Below are positions 17,814-27,287 of a stretch of 56,274 nucleotides of DNA, one piece after another. Position 1 is the stretch's first letter; each line of letters begins with the position of its first letter. Source of the DNA: JAQWQB01 sp047636995 (GTDB lineage: Bacteria > Bacteroidota > Bacteroidia > Flavobacteriales_D > Sanyastnellaceae); NCBI GenBank assembly GCA_047636995.1, contig JBLIGQ010000015.1:1-56274 (forward strand). Direction: 5' to 3'. The notes beneath the pieces are model-generated. The model saw only the letters and a program-made list of their open reading frames with translations, had not been told where the DNA came from and did no database searches. The translations under genes were made by a program, and so were the position numbers.

Positions 17814-18581
17814 TCAATCAGCATTTTCATACTGAACTTGTAGTTTCTTCGCCTGAAGATAAAAGTATTTCCCATTTTGCGCATCGAAGAGCTGTTTTGA
17901 GGTAGAAGCTTTTGGATTCTGAAAAATTTCGGGTTCGATCGCTCCATAGTTATACCAAAGCGGACCGCTCTCTGTTCTCAAGAAAATCCCCGAAGCATGC
18001 GTGCGCATCTCTAGCACTCCATTTATTGGAATACGCTTCGCAATCCCACCGAATCGATCAAAAATCCATAAGCCATAATTCGCATCAGCCAGAATCACTT
18101 GTTCATGTCGTTCTGCAAGTCCCACAATCAAAAGCTCTCTCCCTAACAAGTTTGGTAGATATCCTGAATTGGCTTTGACACTCATACGCTCATCAATTCT
18201 CAGCAATTCCTTATTGAGGGCATCAAACATCCAAAACTCCTGGTTCACACCGGAAGCGACCCATTCAGGCAAACCTGCTCCTGTCTCAAAAAGCCTAACA
18301 ACCCGCTGTTCGCTGAGGGTATTATCTAACAGGACCATTGTCCCCGTTTGTTTGAAAAAAATAAGCGGACGAAGGGGGTTGCTCACATCAAGCTGCGAAG
18401 GCATGCCAAGGTCCATTCTGCTGTAAACAAACAACGTATCCCCTTTCGGAGAGTGCTTAACTAGCGAGGCTTGACTCAGTGTGTAAACATAACCTAAGTC
18501 GTCTACTTTGAAATAGTCTACATCTTGTGACCAACTGATGGTGACCAATTGAAGCAGACACATTAGAATACATGAAATCAT
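17814..18581 (-). CDS. Exported protein of unknown function, propeller-like
   Basis: 255 aa. Residues 1-19 are a signal peptide (ILMCLLQLVTISWSQ). The rest is short beta-strand phrases with no recognised domain (VDDLGYVYTLSQASLVKHSP, GEMRT-like turns, ADANYGLWIFDRFGGIAKRI), suggesting a small six- or seven-bladed propeller that reads like a DUF-type periplasmic protein. Its ATG overlaps the GH3 stop codon by 4 bp (ATGA), so the two are translationally coupled. No catalytic motif is visible. I cannot assign a function. Confidence 0.75.
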   Translation of the reverse strand: MISCILMCLLQLVTISWSQDVDYFKVDDLGYVYTLSQASLVKHSPKGDTLFVYSRMDLGMPSQLDVSNPLRPLIFFKQTGTMVLLDNTLSEQRVVRLFETGAGLPEWVASGVNQEFWMFDALNKELLRIDERMSVKANSGYLPNLLGRELLIVGLAERHEQVILADANYGLWIFDRFGGIAKRIPINGVLEMRTHASGIFLRTESGPLWYNYGAIEPEIFQNPKASTSKQLFDAQNGKYFYLQAKKLQVQYENAD

Positions 18582-20113
18582 TTGTGGATGGTTTCTGCTT
18601 GTTTGTTTTGCATGAAAACGAGGAGTTCTTCCATGTATTTTCGTTCATTGCTCAGACGGGGAACCTTATTTTGGCCTCCTACCTTTCCTCTCCCGAGCAT
18701 CCATGCATAAAACGTACCAGAAGGCGCCACATGTAGAATTGGCTCTCGAAGGCTGAGGTTGGACGTGCGTTTTGCCGCGTAATCAGAATTAACTTCTTTC
18801 AATGCTGTATCTAAATGACTCACAAAATGTGAAAGCTTGGATGGCTGCTCTTCGAATTCAAACAACCATTCATGCGCCCCTGTTTCCTTGTCAGTCATAT
18901 ACACGGGACAAGCAGTATAATCATTGACTTTTGCTCCTGTTGCAGCACATGCTCGTTTCACGGCCTCCTCAGCATTATCGATGATTAACTCTTCACCAAA
19001 CGCATTGATAAAATGCCTTGTTCTCCCAGTCACTTGAATTCGGAAAGGAGAAAGGCACGTAAATCGAACCGTATCTCCAACTAAATAGCGCCAAAGCCCC
19101 GCATTGGTCGTAATAATTAAGGCATAATTCTGCCCTAATTCAACCTCATTAAGTAAGACCGTCTCTGGATTCTCATTTCCAAATTCAGACATCGGCATGA
19201 ATTCATAGAAAATCCCGTAATCCAACATGAGTAGAAGGTCATCACCGTTAAGTGTGTCTTGTATGGCGAAAAACCCTTCTGATGCATTGTAAGATTCCAC
19301 ATAATTCATCCCCGTTTTCGGGATGAGCTTTTCGAATTGACTTCGGTAAGGCTTAAAGCTAACCCCACCATGCATGTACAATTCTAAGTTCGGCCAAACC
19401 TCCAATATGTTCGAGGCGCCCTTTAATTCAAGAATTCGTTTGAACAACACCAAGCTCCAACTGGGTACACCAGTCAGTATACTAATGTCCTCATTCATGG
19501 TTACTTGAGCCATGCGCTCAATCTTTTCTTCCCAATTATCAAGCAGCGCAATTTCCTTGTTAGGCGTTCTCCTTAGCTCAACCCAAATTGGAAGATTTTG
19601 GATGATAATGGCTGACAAATCCCCCGTGTATGCTCCTTCTTTAATGTTATCAATATTACTACTCCCCCCCATTACAAGGCACTTCCCTGAGTAGGGTTTT
19701 CCATCAGGCACGTTCTGACAATACATTGCCAAGAGGTCCTTCCCTCCTTTATAATGACAATCTTCAAGCGCCTCTTTCGTTACAGGAATGTATTTACTGA
19801 CATCGCTTGTTGTGCCTGAAGATTTTGCAAACCACTTCACTCGCGAGGGCCACAAAACACCTTGTTCTCCATCTCTAAGCCGATCTATGTATGGACGAAA
19901 CTCATCATAATCCCGAATGGGAACTGCTTCCTTAAAATCTGCTATTGTTCTAATTGAACTAAAGCCATGATTTGACCCGAAGTCGCTGTCTCTGCCCTCG
20001 GCAATCAGTCTTTCGAACCACTCCATCTGCACCTCCATAGGGTACATTCGAAAGAGGTCAATTTGATGCAATCGCTTTTTAATCACCCAAGAAAACAACG
20101 TATTAAAAGGCAT
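18578..20113 (-). CDS. GH3 family acyl-adenylate-forming protein
   Basis: 511 aa. It matches the GH3 family known from plant auxin and jasmonate conjugating enzymes: an adenylation P-loop WFAKSSGTTSDVSKYIPVT near residues 93-112, YVESYNASEGFFAIQD (the Y-x-x-SEG ATP motif), and GLWRYLVGDTVRFTCLSPF followed by VTGRTRHFINAFGEELIIDN. These are the three ATP/AMP motifs of the ANL superfamily. Bacteroidota encode such proteins widely, but their acyl and amino-acid substrates are unknown. It is coupled by a 4-bp overlap to the exported protein downstream. An amide-forming acyl ligase is the expected activity, by family. Confidence 0.92.
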   Translation of the reverse strand: MPFNTLFSWVIKKRLHQIDLFRMYPMEVQMEWFERLIAEGRDSDFGSNHGFSSIRTIADFKEAVPIRDYDEFRPYIDRLRDGEQGVLWPSRVKWFAKSSGTTSDVSKYIPVTKEALEDCHYKGGKDLLAMYCQNVPDGKPYSGKCLVMGGSSNIDNIKEGAYTGDLSAIIIQNLPIWVELRRTPNKEIALLDNWEEKIERMAQVTMNEDISILTGVPSWSLVLFKRILELKGASNILEVWPNLELYMHGGVSFKPYRSQFEKLIPKTGMNYVESYNASEGFFAIQDTLNGDDLLLMLDYGIFYEFMPMSEFGNENPETVLLNEVELGQNYALIITTNAGLWRYLVGDTVRFTCLSPFRIQVTGRTRHFINAFGEELIIDNAEEAVKRACAATGAKVNDYTACPVYMTDKETGAHEWLFEFEEQPSKLSHFVSHLDTALKEVNSDYAAKRTSNLSLREPILHVAPSGTFYAWMLGRGKVGGQNKVPRLSNERKYMEELLVFMQNKQAETIHK

Positions 20114-20249
20114 AATCTAATTGTATAGAAGAAAAATACGGATAAAGTATTAATTAAAGTCTCTTTCATTGTGAAATCAAGTAAGTCAAATAAATAACTC
20201 CTCGAGTTCCTGTTTTTTTACTTAGATTGTTACAATTATAACGCTCAAC

Positions 20250-22157
20250 GTGAAGTCTACTCTCTATCTCCTTTTCTGGCTCCTTTGCGCCCAGATGTGT
20301 TTTGCTCAGTCTAGCGATGTTGATTTCAAAAAAAATCACGAAGCAAACAAAGTTCTTCTTTGGTCAAAACCAGAGCAAGCTATTGCCATAGAGAAATTAC
20401 TATTCATGGATCTCACAAGTGACTCTCTGAAGGCAGCAGCGGCTCAAGTAATTGCAATTGGATACTCAATAACAAGCCAATGGGACTCTGCATTAACATA
20501 TCATTATCTGAGCTTGAGGCATGCCGAATATGCTCAAAACTCAAAACTATTGGCCTTCGCCTACAACAATCTTGGATTGGTTCACTTGAAGCTCCAAGAC
20601 ACATTACAGGCCACTATTTACCTGGATCTTGCAGAACCCTACATGCTTGAGACGTCAAAGGCAAATGAATTAGGTCGGTTTTTCAGAAGCAAGTACTTGA
20701 CATTGCCAAAAAGCAAAATAATCGAAAGAGAGCACACGATCAGAAGAGCTCTTGCTTCATACAATATTGGAAATGATTCAACTGAGCTAATTGCCTGCTA
20801 TGTAGAATTATCAGAATTACAACCAGACTCCATCCATTTATACATTCAAAAGGCAGATAAGCTGTTGAACACACTTCTTGTCCCCTGCGATGAAGCATCT
20901 ATACAATGTTTGAAGGCAGAAGAGAAACTCATCAACAAAAAGCCCAATGAAGCCATCATTATCCTAATGAATGCTCACAGACGTTCAAAAGAGATCAATA
21001 CTTGTTCTGGAACCGAAAAGATTCTATTGCGTCTAAGTGAGGCTTATGAAGAAATAAAAGATTTCAGAAATGCACGCATCTATTTAAGTGAGTATTATGA
21101 CCTTCTTTCAGAAAAAAACAGGAATGAATCAAAAGCCAGCTCCTCAAATAATCACATCAAACTACTCAACACTGAACTAGAGAAACTGAGGGCAGGTCAC
21201 AATGAAAACCTCGAAAGACTGAGCGAGATGACCTTCAAAGCTGAACAAGCAGAGATAGAACTTACTTACTCTATAAGAACCAATTGGATCATTCTTTTCG
21301 CCTTGGCTTGCCTCACTATTTTAGTCGTCACACTTCTTCGAATGATCAATTCAAAAAAGCGAAAGCAAATTGAATTGAACCATGGTATAGTTAAAATTAG
21401 AACTGCCCATGAGGAGCTTATTGCATCTGAAGGAAAGCTCAAGTCAACGCAATTACAACTCATCCAATCTGAAAAGCTGAACTCGATCGGAATCCTGGTC
21501 GCAGGTGTGGCTCATGAAATCAATAATCCGCTCCATTATCTGCAGAGTGGAATTTATTTATTAAGATCGAAAGAGCCTCCATTTTTAATCGAAAAAGACC
21601 GGTCTGAATTCCTTGAGATTTTAGATTTAATGGAAAAGGGAGTTCATGAAGCTTCTTCTATCGTAGGAAACCTCCAGCAATTCAGCCGTAAGACTGATTT
21701 TGACACACATGTTAAGGTAGATCTAAACTCTACAATCGTAAGAAGTTTACAACTTTTAGAACATAAGATTTTGCGGTCAGTAGGAAGAATTCTCTTTGAA
21801 CCCGTAGGTAAATTTGAGATTCTAGCAAATGCAGAATCCCTCGTTCAAATTTTCGTGAATTTGATTTCAAATGCGCTTCACGCATCTCCAAAAATAAATT
21901 CGATTAGCATTTCACTTCATGCTGGTCCCTACCAAACTGTACGGGTGCAAGTAAAAGATTGTGGAGTGGGTATTTCAAAAGAAAATTTAAGGAAGATCTT
22001 CGACCCATTCTTTACTACCAAACCGGTTGGAGAAGGCACTGGATTGGGATTGTCTATTGTTCATAAGCTTGTTACTGAACAACATGGAACAATTGAAGTT
22101 GCTAGCACGCTAAATGAGGGTACAACCTTTACTTTGAACTTCTCATTAGCCTCATAA
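20250..22157 (+). CDS. TPR-containing sensor histidine kinase
   Basis: 635 aa, starting at GTG. Residues 1-19 are a signal peptide (LLFWLLCAQMCFAQ). Residues about 30-300 are TPR-like helices facing the periplasm, and a coiled coil runs about 300-340. A membrane helix lies at about 346-366 (IILFALACLTILVVTLLRM), followed by a second coiled coil. The HisKA box GVAHEINNPLHYLQSG places the phosphorylated His at 422. The ATPase domain has NLISNALHAS, DCGVGIS and GEGTGLGLSIV. All catalytic motifs are intact. No response regulator gene lies next to it, so it is an orphan kinase. The signal sensed is unknown; TPR arms suggest a protein or peptide partner. Confidence 0.93.
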   Translation: MKSTLYLLFWLLCAQMCFAQSSDVDFKKNHEANKVLLWSKPEQAIAIEKLLFMDLTSDSLKAAAAQVIAIGYSITSQWDSALTYHYLSLRHAEYAQNSKLLAFAYNNLGLVHLKLQDTLQATIYLDLAEPYMLETSKANELGRFFRSKYLTLPKSKIIEREHTIRRALASYNIGNDSTELIACYVELSELQPDSIHLYIQKADKLLNTLLVPCDEASIQCLKAEEKLINKKPNEAIIILMNAHRRSKEINTCSGTEKILLRLSEAYEEIKDFRNARIYLSEYYDLLSEKNRNESKASSSNNHIKLLNTELEKLRAGHNENLERLSEMTFKAEQAEIELTYSIRTNWIILFALACLTILVVTLLRMINSKKRKQIELNHGIVKIRTAHEELIASEGKLKSTQLQLIQSEKLNSIGILVAGVAHEINNPLHYLQSGIYLLRSKEPPFLIEKDRSEFLEILDLMEKGVHEASSIVGNLQQFSRKTDFDTHVKVDLNSTIVRSLQLLEHKILRSVGRILFEPVGKFEILANAESLVQIFVNLISNALHASPKINSISISLHAGPYQTVRVQVKDCGVGISKENLRKIFDPFFTTKPVGEGTGLGLSIVHKLVTEQHGTIEVASTLNEGTTFTLNFSLAS

Positions 22158-22162
22158 CATGC

Positions 22163-23281
22163 TCAATCTTTGAGCTCTTTTCTTCCATCTGCGTGCAAGG
22201 CAAAACGACCTACATTTCTTTCATGAACGTGATCAAGTTGTGGCCAAGGCCAACCGCCAAATTGGGTGCGTTGGTAATCTTGAAAAGCCGCTTGAATTTC
22301 TTCCCGTGAATTCATCACAAAAGGACCATGTTGCACAACAGGTTCATTGATAGGTCTTCCTTGAAGGATCAAAACATGAGCTACTTCTGTTCCACTGGAC
22401 AATGTAACCTCTGCATCTGGATTTACATCAGCAGAATGATAAAACGGAATATTGATTCCATCTGCCTTTAGTTCATTCCCTTTGAAGAAATAGATTGTTC
22501 GATTGATTCCTGCAGCGGCCTTTGGAAGCTTCCATTTTGCGCCGGCAGCCATTTCGACGTTCCACACTGCAACTTCATTTGAAGTCACGGCCGCCCATGA
22601 ATCTGGGGGAGGCGCTGGAGCCTTGTGCCCTTTTATCTCTCCTATAATAATCTCTACTTTAGTCGCTTTTCCGCTGTCGTCTATATGCTTATACTTTGGA
22701 ATGTTTTCGCCCCAAAGCATCTTAAAATGAGGCTCAACCATTTTATTCGCTCTCGGAAGATTCAACCAAATCTGAAAAAGCTCCATCGGATTTTCTTCGT
22801 CCTCTTTCAAAAGGGGAAACATTTCAGAGTGCTGCACACCCTTGCCTGCCGTCATCCACTGAACATCGCCATTTCCATACCGCCCAGCCGCACCGAGTGA
22901 GTCTGAATGATCTACCATCCCTTCGCGCACTACTGTTATAGTCTCGAAACCTCTGTGTGGATGCCCAGGAAAACCAGGGACTTTCATTCCATGGTACATT
23001 CTCCAACCGTCTTTAACAATGAAATCTTGTCCCATATGACGCCCATCTAAACTTGCAGAAGGCCCCATTTCAGCATTCCCCTTCGGGTAGGCATCTTCAT
23101 GATGAACACAAAACAAGAATGGATCTCGCGTTTCCCATTGAAACCCCAAAGGTTTGATGTTACTCACGGCTAATTGATCCATTTGACTTTTTTTTGTTGA
23201 CGAAAACGCTGCTTTCGAAGCGAATAAAAAGCCTGAGCTTAAGGCCGCAAACTTCTGAAGAAAACTCCTTCGATTAGACAT
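22163..23281 (-). CDS. Tat-exported pirin family protein
   Basis: 372 aa. Residues 3-30 carry a twin-arginine signal (NRRSFLQKFAALSSGFLFAS), so a folded, metal-loaded protein is probably moved to the periplasm. The pirin bicupin follows: GHPHRGFETITVVREG and GVQHSEMF supply the three His and one Glu of the metal site, as in YhaK/pirin quercetinases. Those enzymes are dioxygenases on flavonols in vitro; the natural substrate here is unknown. A second pirin lies just across the intergenic gap on the other strand. The stop codon lies 5 bp from that of the histidine kinase, a convergent arrangement. Confidence 0.9.
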   Translation of the reverse strand: MSNRRSFLQKFAALSSGFLFASKAAFSSTKKSQMDQLAVSNIKPLGFQWETRDPFLFCVHHEDAYPKGNAEMGPSASLDGRHMGQDFIVKDGWRMYHGMKVPGFPGHPHRGFETITVVREGMVDHSDSLGAAGRYGNGDVQWMTAGKGVQHSEMFPLLKEDEENPMELFQIWLNLPRANKMVEPHFKMLWGENIPKYKHIDDSGKATKVEIIIGEIKGHKAPAPPPDSWAAVTSNEVAVWNVEMAAGAKWKLPKAAAGINRTIYFFKGNELKADGINIPFYHSADVNPDAEVTLSSGTEVAHVLILQGRPINEPVVQHGPFVMNSREEIQAAFQDYQRTQFGGWPWPQLDHVHERNVGRFALHADGRKELKD

Positions 23282-23633
23282 GATTTCACTTGTTTAATGT
23301 AGCAACATCTAAATTGCCGCCATCTCTTAAAGGTACAGCTTCTTCTTTAGAAAACCATCAGTCAATAAATTCAAAAACTCGCACTCAACGATCTGATTAT
23401 AGAAAAAATAAGCAGAAAAATAAGCTACAACTGACTCATTCTATACGAATACAAAATAGAATTGAACGACTATACATTTAATGTTGAGGGCATTGAGTTG
23501 GTTTGTAGCTTCGCCTAAGGGAAGGGGCCAGTTCTTATCCTTAATAAGGTAATACCAAGCTCCTCTCTACACAAAAGAACCTCACCTCGCTGAGAAAACC
23601 GGAGCACTATTTCTACTTCACGAAATTACATAC
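23282..23633. other. Divergent intergenic region between the two pirin genes
   Basis: 352 bp with no supported gene. A short palindrome, CCTTAATAAGG (23539-23549), is the only symmetric element and could be a regulator site for either pirin. No clear TAnnTTTG box was found on either strand. Confidence 0.4.
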
Positions 23634-24515
23634 ATGGCAAATAACACTTTAAAAGTAGACGAAAGACAACGTGAAATTGGCAATTTCATGGTCGGAAGGC
23701 TTTTGCCATTTGCTAAGAAAAGGCAAGTAGGGCCGTTTACATTTATTGATCACATGGGGCCGGCTGAAATGGGAAATGGCGCATACATGGATGTTGATCA
23801 ACATCCGCACATTGGATTGAGTACCCTTACTTACCTCATGGACGGGGCTATTACTCATAGAGATAGCACCAGATCAGACCAGTTGATTGCTGCGGGTGAT
23901 GTAGGCTTCATGACGGCAGGCAAAGGAGTCACGCATACTGAGCGCACTCCAAATTACTTGAGGACTGCCAAGCCGTTCATTCTTCATGGCTATCAGATTT
24001 GGGTGGCGCTTCCAAAAGCAAATGAAGAAGATGAACCTCATTTTCAGTTCATCCCGAAATCCCAACTTCCGAAATGGAGTGAAAACGGTTTGGACCTCAT
24101 CCTTGTTGCAGGAGAAGGATTCGGACGAAAATCACCCCTGAAGGTACATTCAGATTTATTCATGGTAGACATCTCTTCTAAAACAGCTCGAACCCTGGCC
24201 ATTGCAGGACAGCTTCAAGGAGAAATAGCCGTTGTGGTTACCCATGGAAGTGTGATGATTGGGGATGAAAATGTTGAGGAGGGCCAAATGCTCATTTCAA
24301 AGACCATTGACACCTGCTCCATTGAACTGTCTGATCATACACGTGTGTTGCTTTTTGGCGGACAGCCTCTTCCTGAAGAGCGGTATCTGATGTGGAATTT
24401 TGTTTCGTCGTCTAAAGATCGTTTGAAACAAGCGAAATCAGATTGGGAAAACAAACGGTTCCCTAAAGTGCTGAATGACGAAACCTATATCCCGTATCCG
24501 CCTGCTCGGTTCTAA
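23634..24515 (+). CDS. Pirin family protein, cytoplasmic
   Basis: 293 aa, no signal peptide. The pirin N-terminal cupin is complete: FTFIDHMGPAEM, DQHPHIGLSTLTYLMDG, AGDVGFMTAGKGVTHTER. HPH plus THTE give the three-His one-Glu iron site. The C-terminal half has the pirin_C pattern (LLFGGQPLPEERYLMWNFVS). Possible roles are dioxygenase or redox-sensing partner of transcription factors; neither is shown here. It is only distantly similar to the Tat-exported pirin next door, so this is not a recent duplication. Confidence 0.92.
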   Translation: MANNTLKVDERQREIGNFMVGRLLPFAKKRQVGPFTFIDHMGPAEMGNGAYMDVDQHPHIGLSTLTYLMDGAITHRDSTRSDQLIAAGDVGFMTAGKGVTHTERTPNYLRTAKPFILHGYQIWVALPKANEEDEPHFQFIPKSQLPKWSENGLDLILVAGEGFGRKSPLKVHSDLFMVDISSKTARTLAIAGQLQGEIAVVVTHGSVMIGDENVEEGQMLISKTIDTCSIELSDHTRVLLFGGQPLPEERYLMWNFVSSSKDRLKQAKSDWENKRFPKVLNDETYIPYPPARF

Positions 24516-24601
24516 AATTTTATAGGTCGAAAAACAAAATAGCCAGCGGCAAATCCATCAAATACTTTTTATTCTAAATTCACATTTTTCTTAACCGAAT
24601 T

Positions 24602-25351
24602 ATGAATCAACATGCTTTAGAAAACGATCCTGAATTCTTAAACCTGCAAACCGAAATGGTTTGCATGCAGAGCTGGGTCATTGAAAATAAAAAACGGATT
24701 GTCATTCTTTTTGAAGGTAGAGACAGTGCCGGAAAAGGTGGCGCCATTATGCGCTTCATTCGGTACATCAATCCGCGCTTTTACGAAGTAGTGGCGCTCA
24801 ACAAACCCACTGATGATGAACGCGGTCAATGGTATTTTCAACGTTATGTAACACACTTACCTAAGCCTGGACACATCTTGTTCTTTGACCGAAGCTGGTA
24901 CAACAGAGCAGTAGTAGAACCCGTAATGGGCTTTTGCTCTCAAGAAGATTACAAGAGGTTCATTCCTCAAGTACGTCAATTTGAAAAAATGCTCATTGAT
25001 GACGGCTGTATTCTAATAAAATTCTGGTTTTCCATCAATAAAGATGAGCAAAACAAAAGACTGCTTGAGCGAAAAACCAATCCGTTGATCAACTGGAAGC
25101 TCAGCTCTGTTGACATGGAAGCGCAATTAAAATGGGAAGATTACACCCATTTCAAACAAGAAATGTTCAGATTAACGGGTACAGAACAATCTCCTTGGAT
25201 CTTAATTGAAGGAAATGACAAGGATAAAGCGCGAAAAGAAGCCATTCGGTATGTGCTAAATGCCATTCCCTATCACAACAAAGGATTTACGGGTGAACGT
25301 CTTGAACCTGAACCTAATATCATTAGGTTAGAGAATCGATTTTCCTTCTAA
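24602..25351 (+). CDS. ppk2: Polyphosphate kinase 2
   Basis: 249 aa. The Walker A loop GRDSAGKGG is at residues 39-47, Walker B FFDRSWYNRAVVEPVMGF follows, and the lid region has FWFSINKDEQNKRLLERKTN. These are PPK2 family hallmarks. The enzyme moves phosphate between polyphosphate and nucleotides, usually making GTP or ATP from the diphosphate. The single-domain length fits class I. The pirin gene upstream is 86 bp away and a terminator follows directly. The cell also has a membrane pyrophosphatase (13905-16178), so phosphoanhydride energy use is represented twice here. Confidence 0.93.
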   Translation: MNQHALENDPEFLNLQTEMVCMQSWVIENKKRIVILFEGRDSAGKGGAIMRFIRYINPRFYEVVALNKPTDDERGQWYFQRYVTHLPKPGHILFFDRSWYNRAVVEPVMGFCSQEDYKRFIPQVRQFEKMLIDDGCILIKFWFSINKDEQNKRLLERKTNPLINWKLSSVDMEAQLKWEDYTHFKQEMFRLTGTEQSPWILIEGNDKDKARKEAIRYVLNAIPYHNKGFTGERLEPEPNIIRLENRFSF

Positions 25352-25359
25352 TAGACACA

Positions 25360-25392
25360 AAAAAAGGCCATTGTTTTAAACAATGACCTTTC
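25360..25392 (+). terminator. Terminator after ppk2
   Basis: AAAGGCCATTGTTT pairs with AAACAATGACCTTT with one mismatch, flanked by A and T runs. It lies between ppk2 and the minus-strand tRNA gene and may serve both. Confidence 0.8.
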
Positions 25393-25395
25393 TAA

Positions 25396-25471
<76 letters not shown>

Positions 25472-25590
25472 CTATATTTTGACGTTTACTTTGGTAGGTA
25501 AACTAAATTTTCTTTATTTCCCTTTCATTTAAGGGATGGCAAAGATAGGTATTATTCCTTTCTTTGCAAATAATTTAAAAACTATTCAAT

Positions 25591-26475
25591 TTGACACACC
25601 GCTCAGGATTTGTAAATATTGTAGGAAGCCCCAACGTCGGCAAGTCCACGCTCATGAATAACTTGGTAGGAGAGAAACTGAGCATCATCAATTCGAAAGC
25701 TCAAACTACTCGGCACCGGATCATGGGTATCGTAAATGGAGATGATTACCAAATTGTCTACAGTGATACCCCAGGCGTTCTTGACCCAAAGTACAAGCTT
25801 CACGAAGGAATGATGAAATTCGTTTCAAGCGCCCTCCAAGATGCAGATGTGCTTTTGCTGGTCACAGACATTTATGAAGAGGGACTGAACCATCCTCAAA
25901 CGCTTGATAAGATTGCAGCCATGGACGTCCCTGTCTTTATCTTAATCAACAAGATAGATCTCGCTAAAGACAAGGAGATCATTGAGAAGAAGATTGACCT
26001 CTGGAAAGAGCGAATCCCAAGAGCCATTGTTGCTCCTATTTCGGCTTTGCACAAATTCAACGTCGAAAAACTTTTTGATCACATCGTGGACATGCTTCCC
26101 GAAGCGCCACCATACTTCCCGAAAGACGAGCTAACCGATAAGCCAATGCGCTTCTTCGTATCAGAGATCATTCGGGAAAAAATCCTCACGCACTACAAGC
26201 AAGAGATTCCTTATTCATGTGAAGTAATCGTAACTGATTACCACGAGGAGGCAAGAATCACGCGAATAAGAGCTGAGATTATTGTTGCCCGTGATTCTCA
26301 AAAAGGGATCTTAATTGGGCATCAAGGAAAAATGCTAAAAAGAGTTGGGACCGAAGCACGCATTGACATTCAGAAATTTATAGACAAAAAAGTCTTCTTG
26401 GAAGTATATGTGCGCGTAGACAAAGACTGGCGAAATGATGAAACGAAATTAAAGCGTTTCGGCTACCTCTCTTAA
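25591..26475 (+). CDS. era: Era GTPase
   Basis: 294 aa from a TTG start (25591). The start is supported because the family begins a few residues before GFVNIVGSPNVGKSTLMNNL. Era binds the 3' end of 16S rRNA and helps assemble the 30S subunit. G1 is GSPNVGKS, G2 lies in SKAQTTRH, G3 is DTPG and G4 is NKID. The C-terminal KH domain contains ILIGHQGKMLKRVGTEAR. One base separates its stop codon from the ispE start, so the two genes form an operon. Confidence 0.96.
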   Translation: MTHRSGFVNIVGSPNVGKSTLMNNLVGEKLSIINSKAQTTRHRIMGIVNGDDYQIVYSDTPGVLDPKYKLHEGMMKFVSSALQDADVLLLVTDIYEEGLNHPQTLDKIAAMDVPVFILINKIDLAKDKEIIEKKIDLWKERIPRAIVAPISALHKFNVEKLFDHIVDMLPEAPPYFPKDELTDKPMRFFVSEIIREKILTHYKQEIPYSCEVIVTDYHEEARITRIRAEIIVARDSQKGILIGHQGKMLKRVGTEARIDIQKFIDKKVFLEVYVRVDKDWRNDETKLKRFGYLS

Positions 26476-26476
26476 T

Positions 26477-27286
26477 ATGGTTCGGTTTCCGAAAGCAAAA
26501 ATCAACATTGGCCTCTCTATTACAGGAAGGCGTGAAGACGGCTACCATAACCTTGAGAGCATCTTTGTTCCTATTCCGCTCTATGATGTGCTTGAAGCTG
26601 TCACCAATACTTCTGGAAGCTTCAATATAGCCTTGAGCGGGTTAAGCATTCAGGGAGAGAAGGAAGATAATCTGGTCTACAAAGCTTGGGACTTGCTTCG
26701 CGAAGCACATGGCATTAGTGGTGTAGATGTGGCACTGATGAAAGTGATCCCCATGGGAGCTGGTCTTGGAGGAGGGTCAAGTGATGGCGCACATATGCTA
26801 TTACTTCTAAATGCCCTTTTTGACTTAGGTCTTTCATTGGAAGAACTCAAGAACTTCGCTGCCCAATTGGGCAGCGACTGTCCATTTTTCATTGATGAGA
26901 TTACGTCGTTTGTTTCTGGAAGAGGTGAGCTGCTTTCTCCAGTTGAACTGGACTTGAGCGGAAAGCATTTAGCGCTCATCAATCCGAAGATTCATGTTGG
27001 AACGGCCGAAGCTTACAGTTTAATCTCACCTCATCCCGCTCTTTTCGACCTAAGAAAACTAAAGGTTGATGACCTCAACAAGTGGTCTGAAAATGTGGTG
27101 AATGACTTTGAAGCCCCCATTGCCGATCGTTATAATGCAATTGAAGTTGCTAAAAAAGAATTGATTTCTGCTGGTGCCTCTTATGCTTCAATGACAGGCT
27201 CTGGCTCTACCGTTTATGGTGTTTTTGAAAAAAGCCCCAAACTGGAATTAGCGAAAGACTGGTTCTATTGGACTGGAAAACTCTAG
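26477..27286 (+). CDS. ispE: 4-diphosphocytidyl-2-C-methyl-D-erythritol kinase
   Basis: 269 aa. GHMP kinase of the non-mevalonate isoprenoid pathway; it phosphorylates CDP-methylerythritol. Signatures: FPKAKINIGLSITGRREDGY at the start, PMGAGLGGGSSDGAHMLLLL as the ATP loop, and MTGSGSTVYGVF near the end. It follows era by one base, so translation is probably coupled. Its stop codon is one base away from that of the convergent permease gene, so no terminator fits between them. Confidence 0.96.
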   Translation: MVRFPKAKINIGLSITGRREDGYHNLESIFVPIPLYDVLEAVTNTSGSFNIALSGLSIQGEKEDNLVYKAWDLLREAHGISGVDVALMKVIPMGAGLGGGSSDGAHMLLLLNALFDLGLSLEELKNFAAQLGSDCPFFIDEITSFVSGRGELLSPVELDLSGKHLALINPKIHVGTAEAYSLISPHPALFDLRKLKVDDLNKWSENVVNDFEAPIADRYNAIEVAKKELISAGASYASMTGSGSTVYGVFEKSPKLELAKDWFYWTGKL

Positions 27287-27287
27287 G

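Noticed and set aside
23290..23481. A 63-codon plus-strand frame between the pirins
   Set aside because: Low-complexity Lys/Asn/Gln sequence with no ATG support and no homology I recognise; it probably is intergenic.
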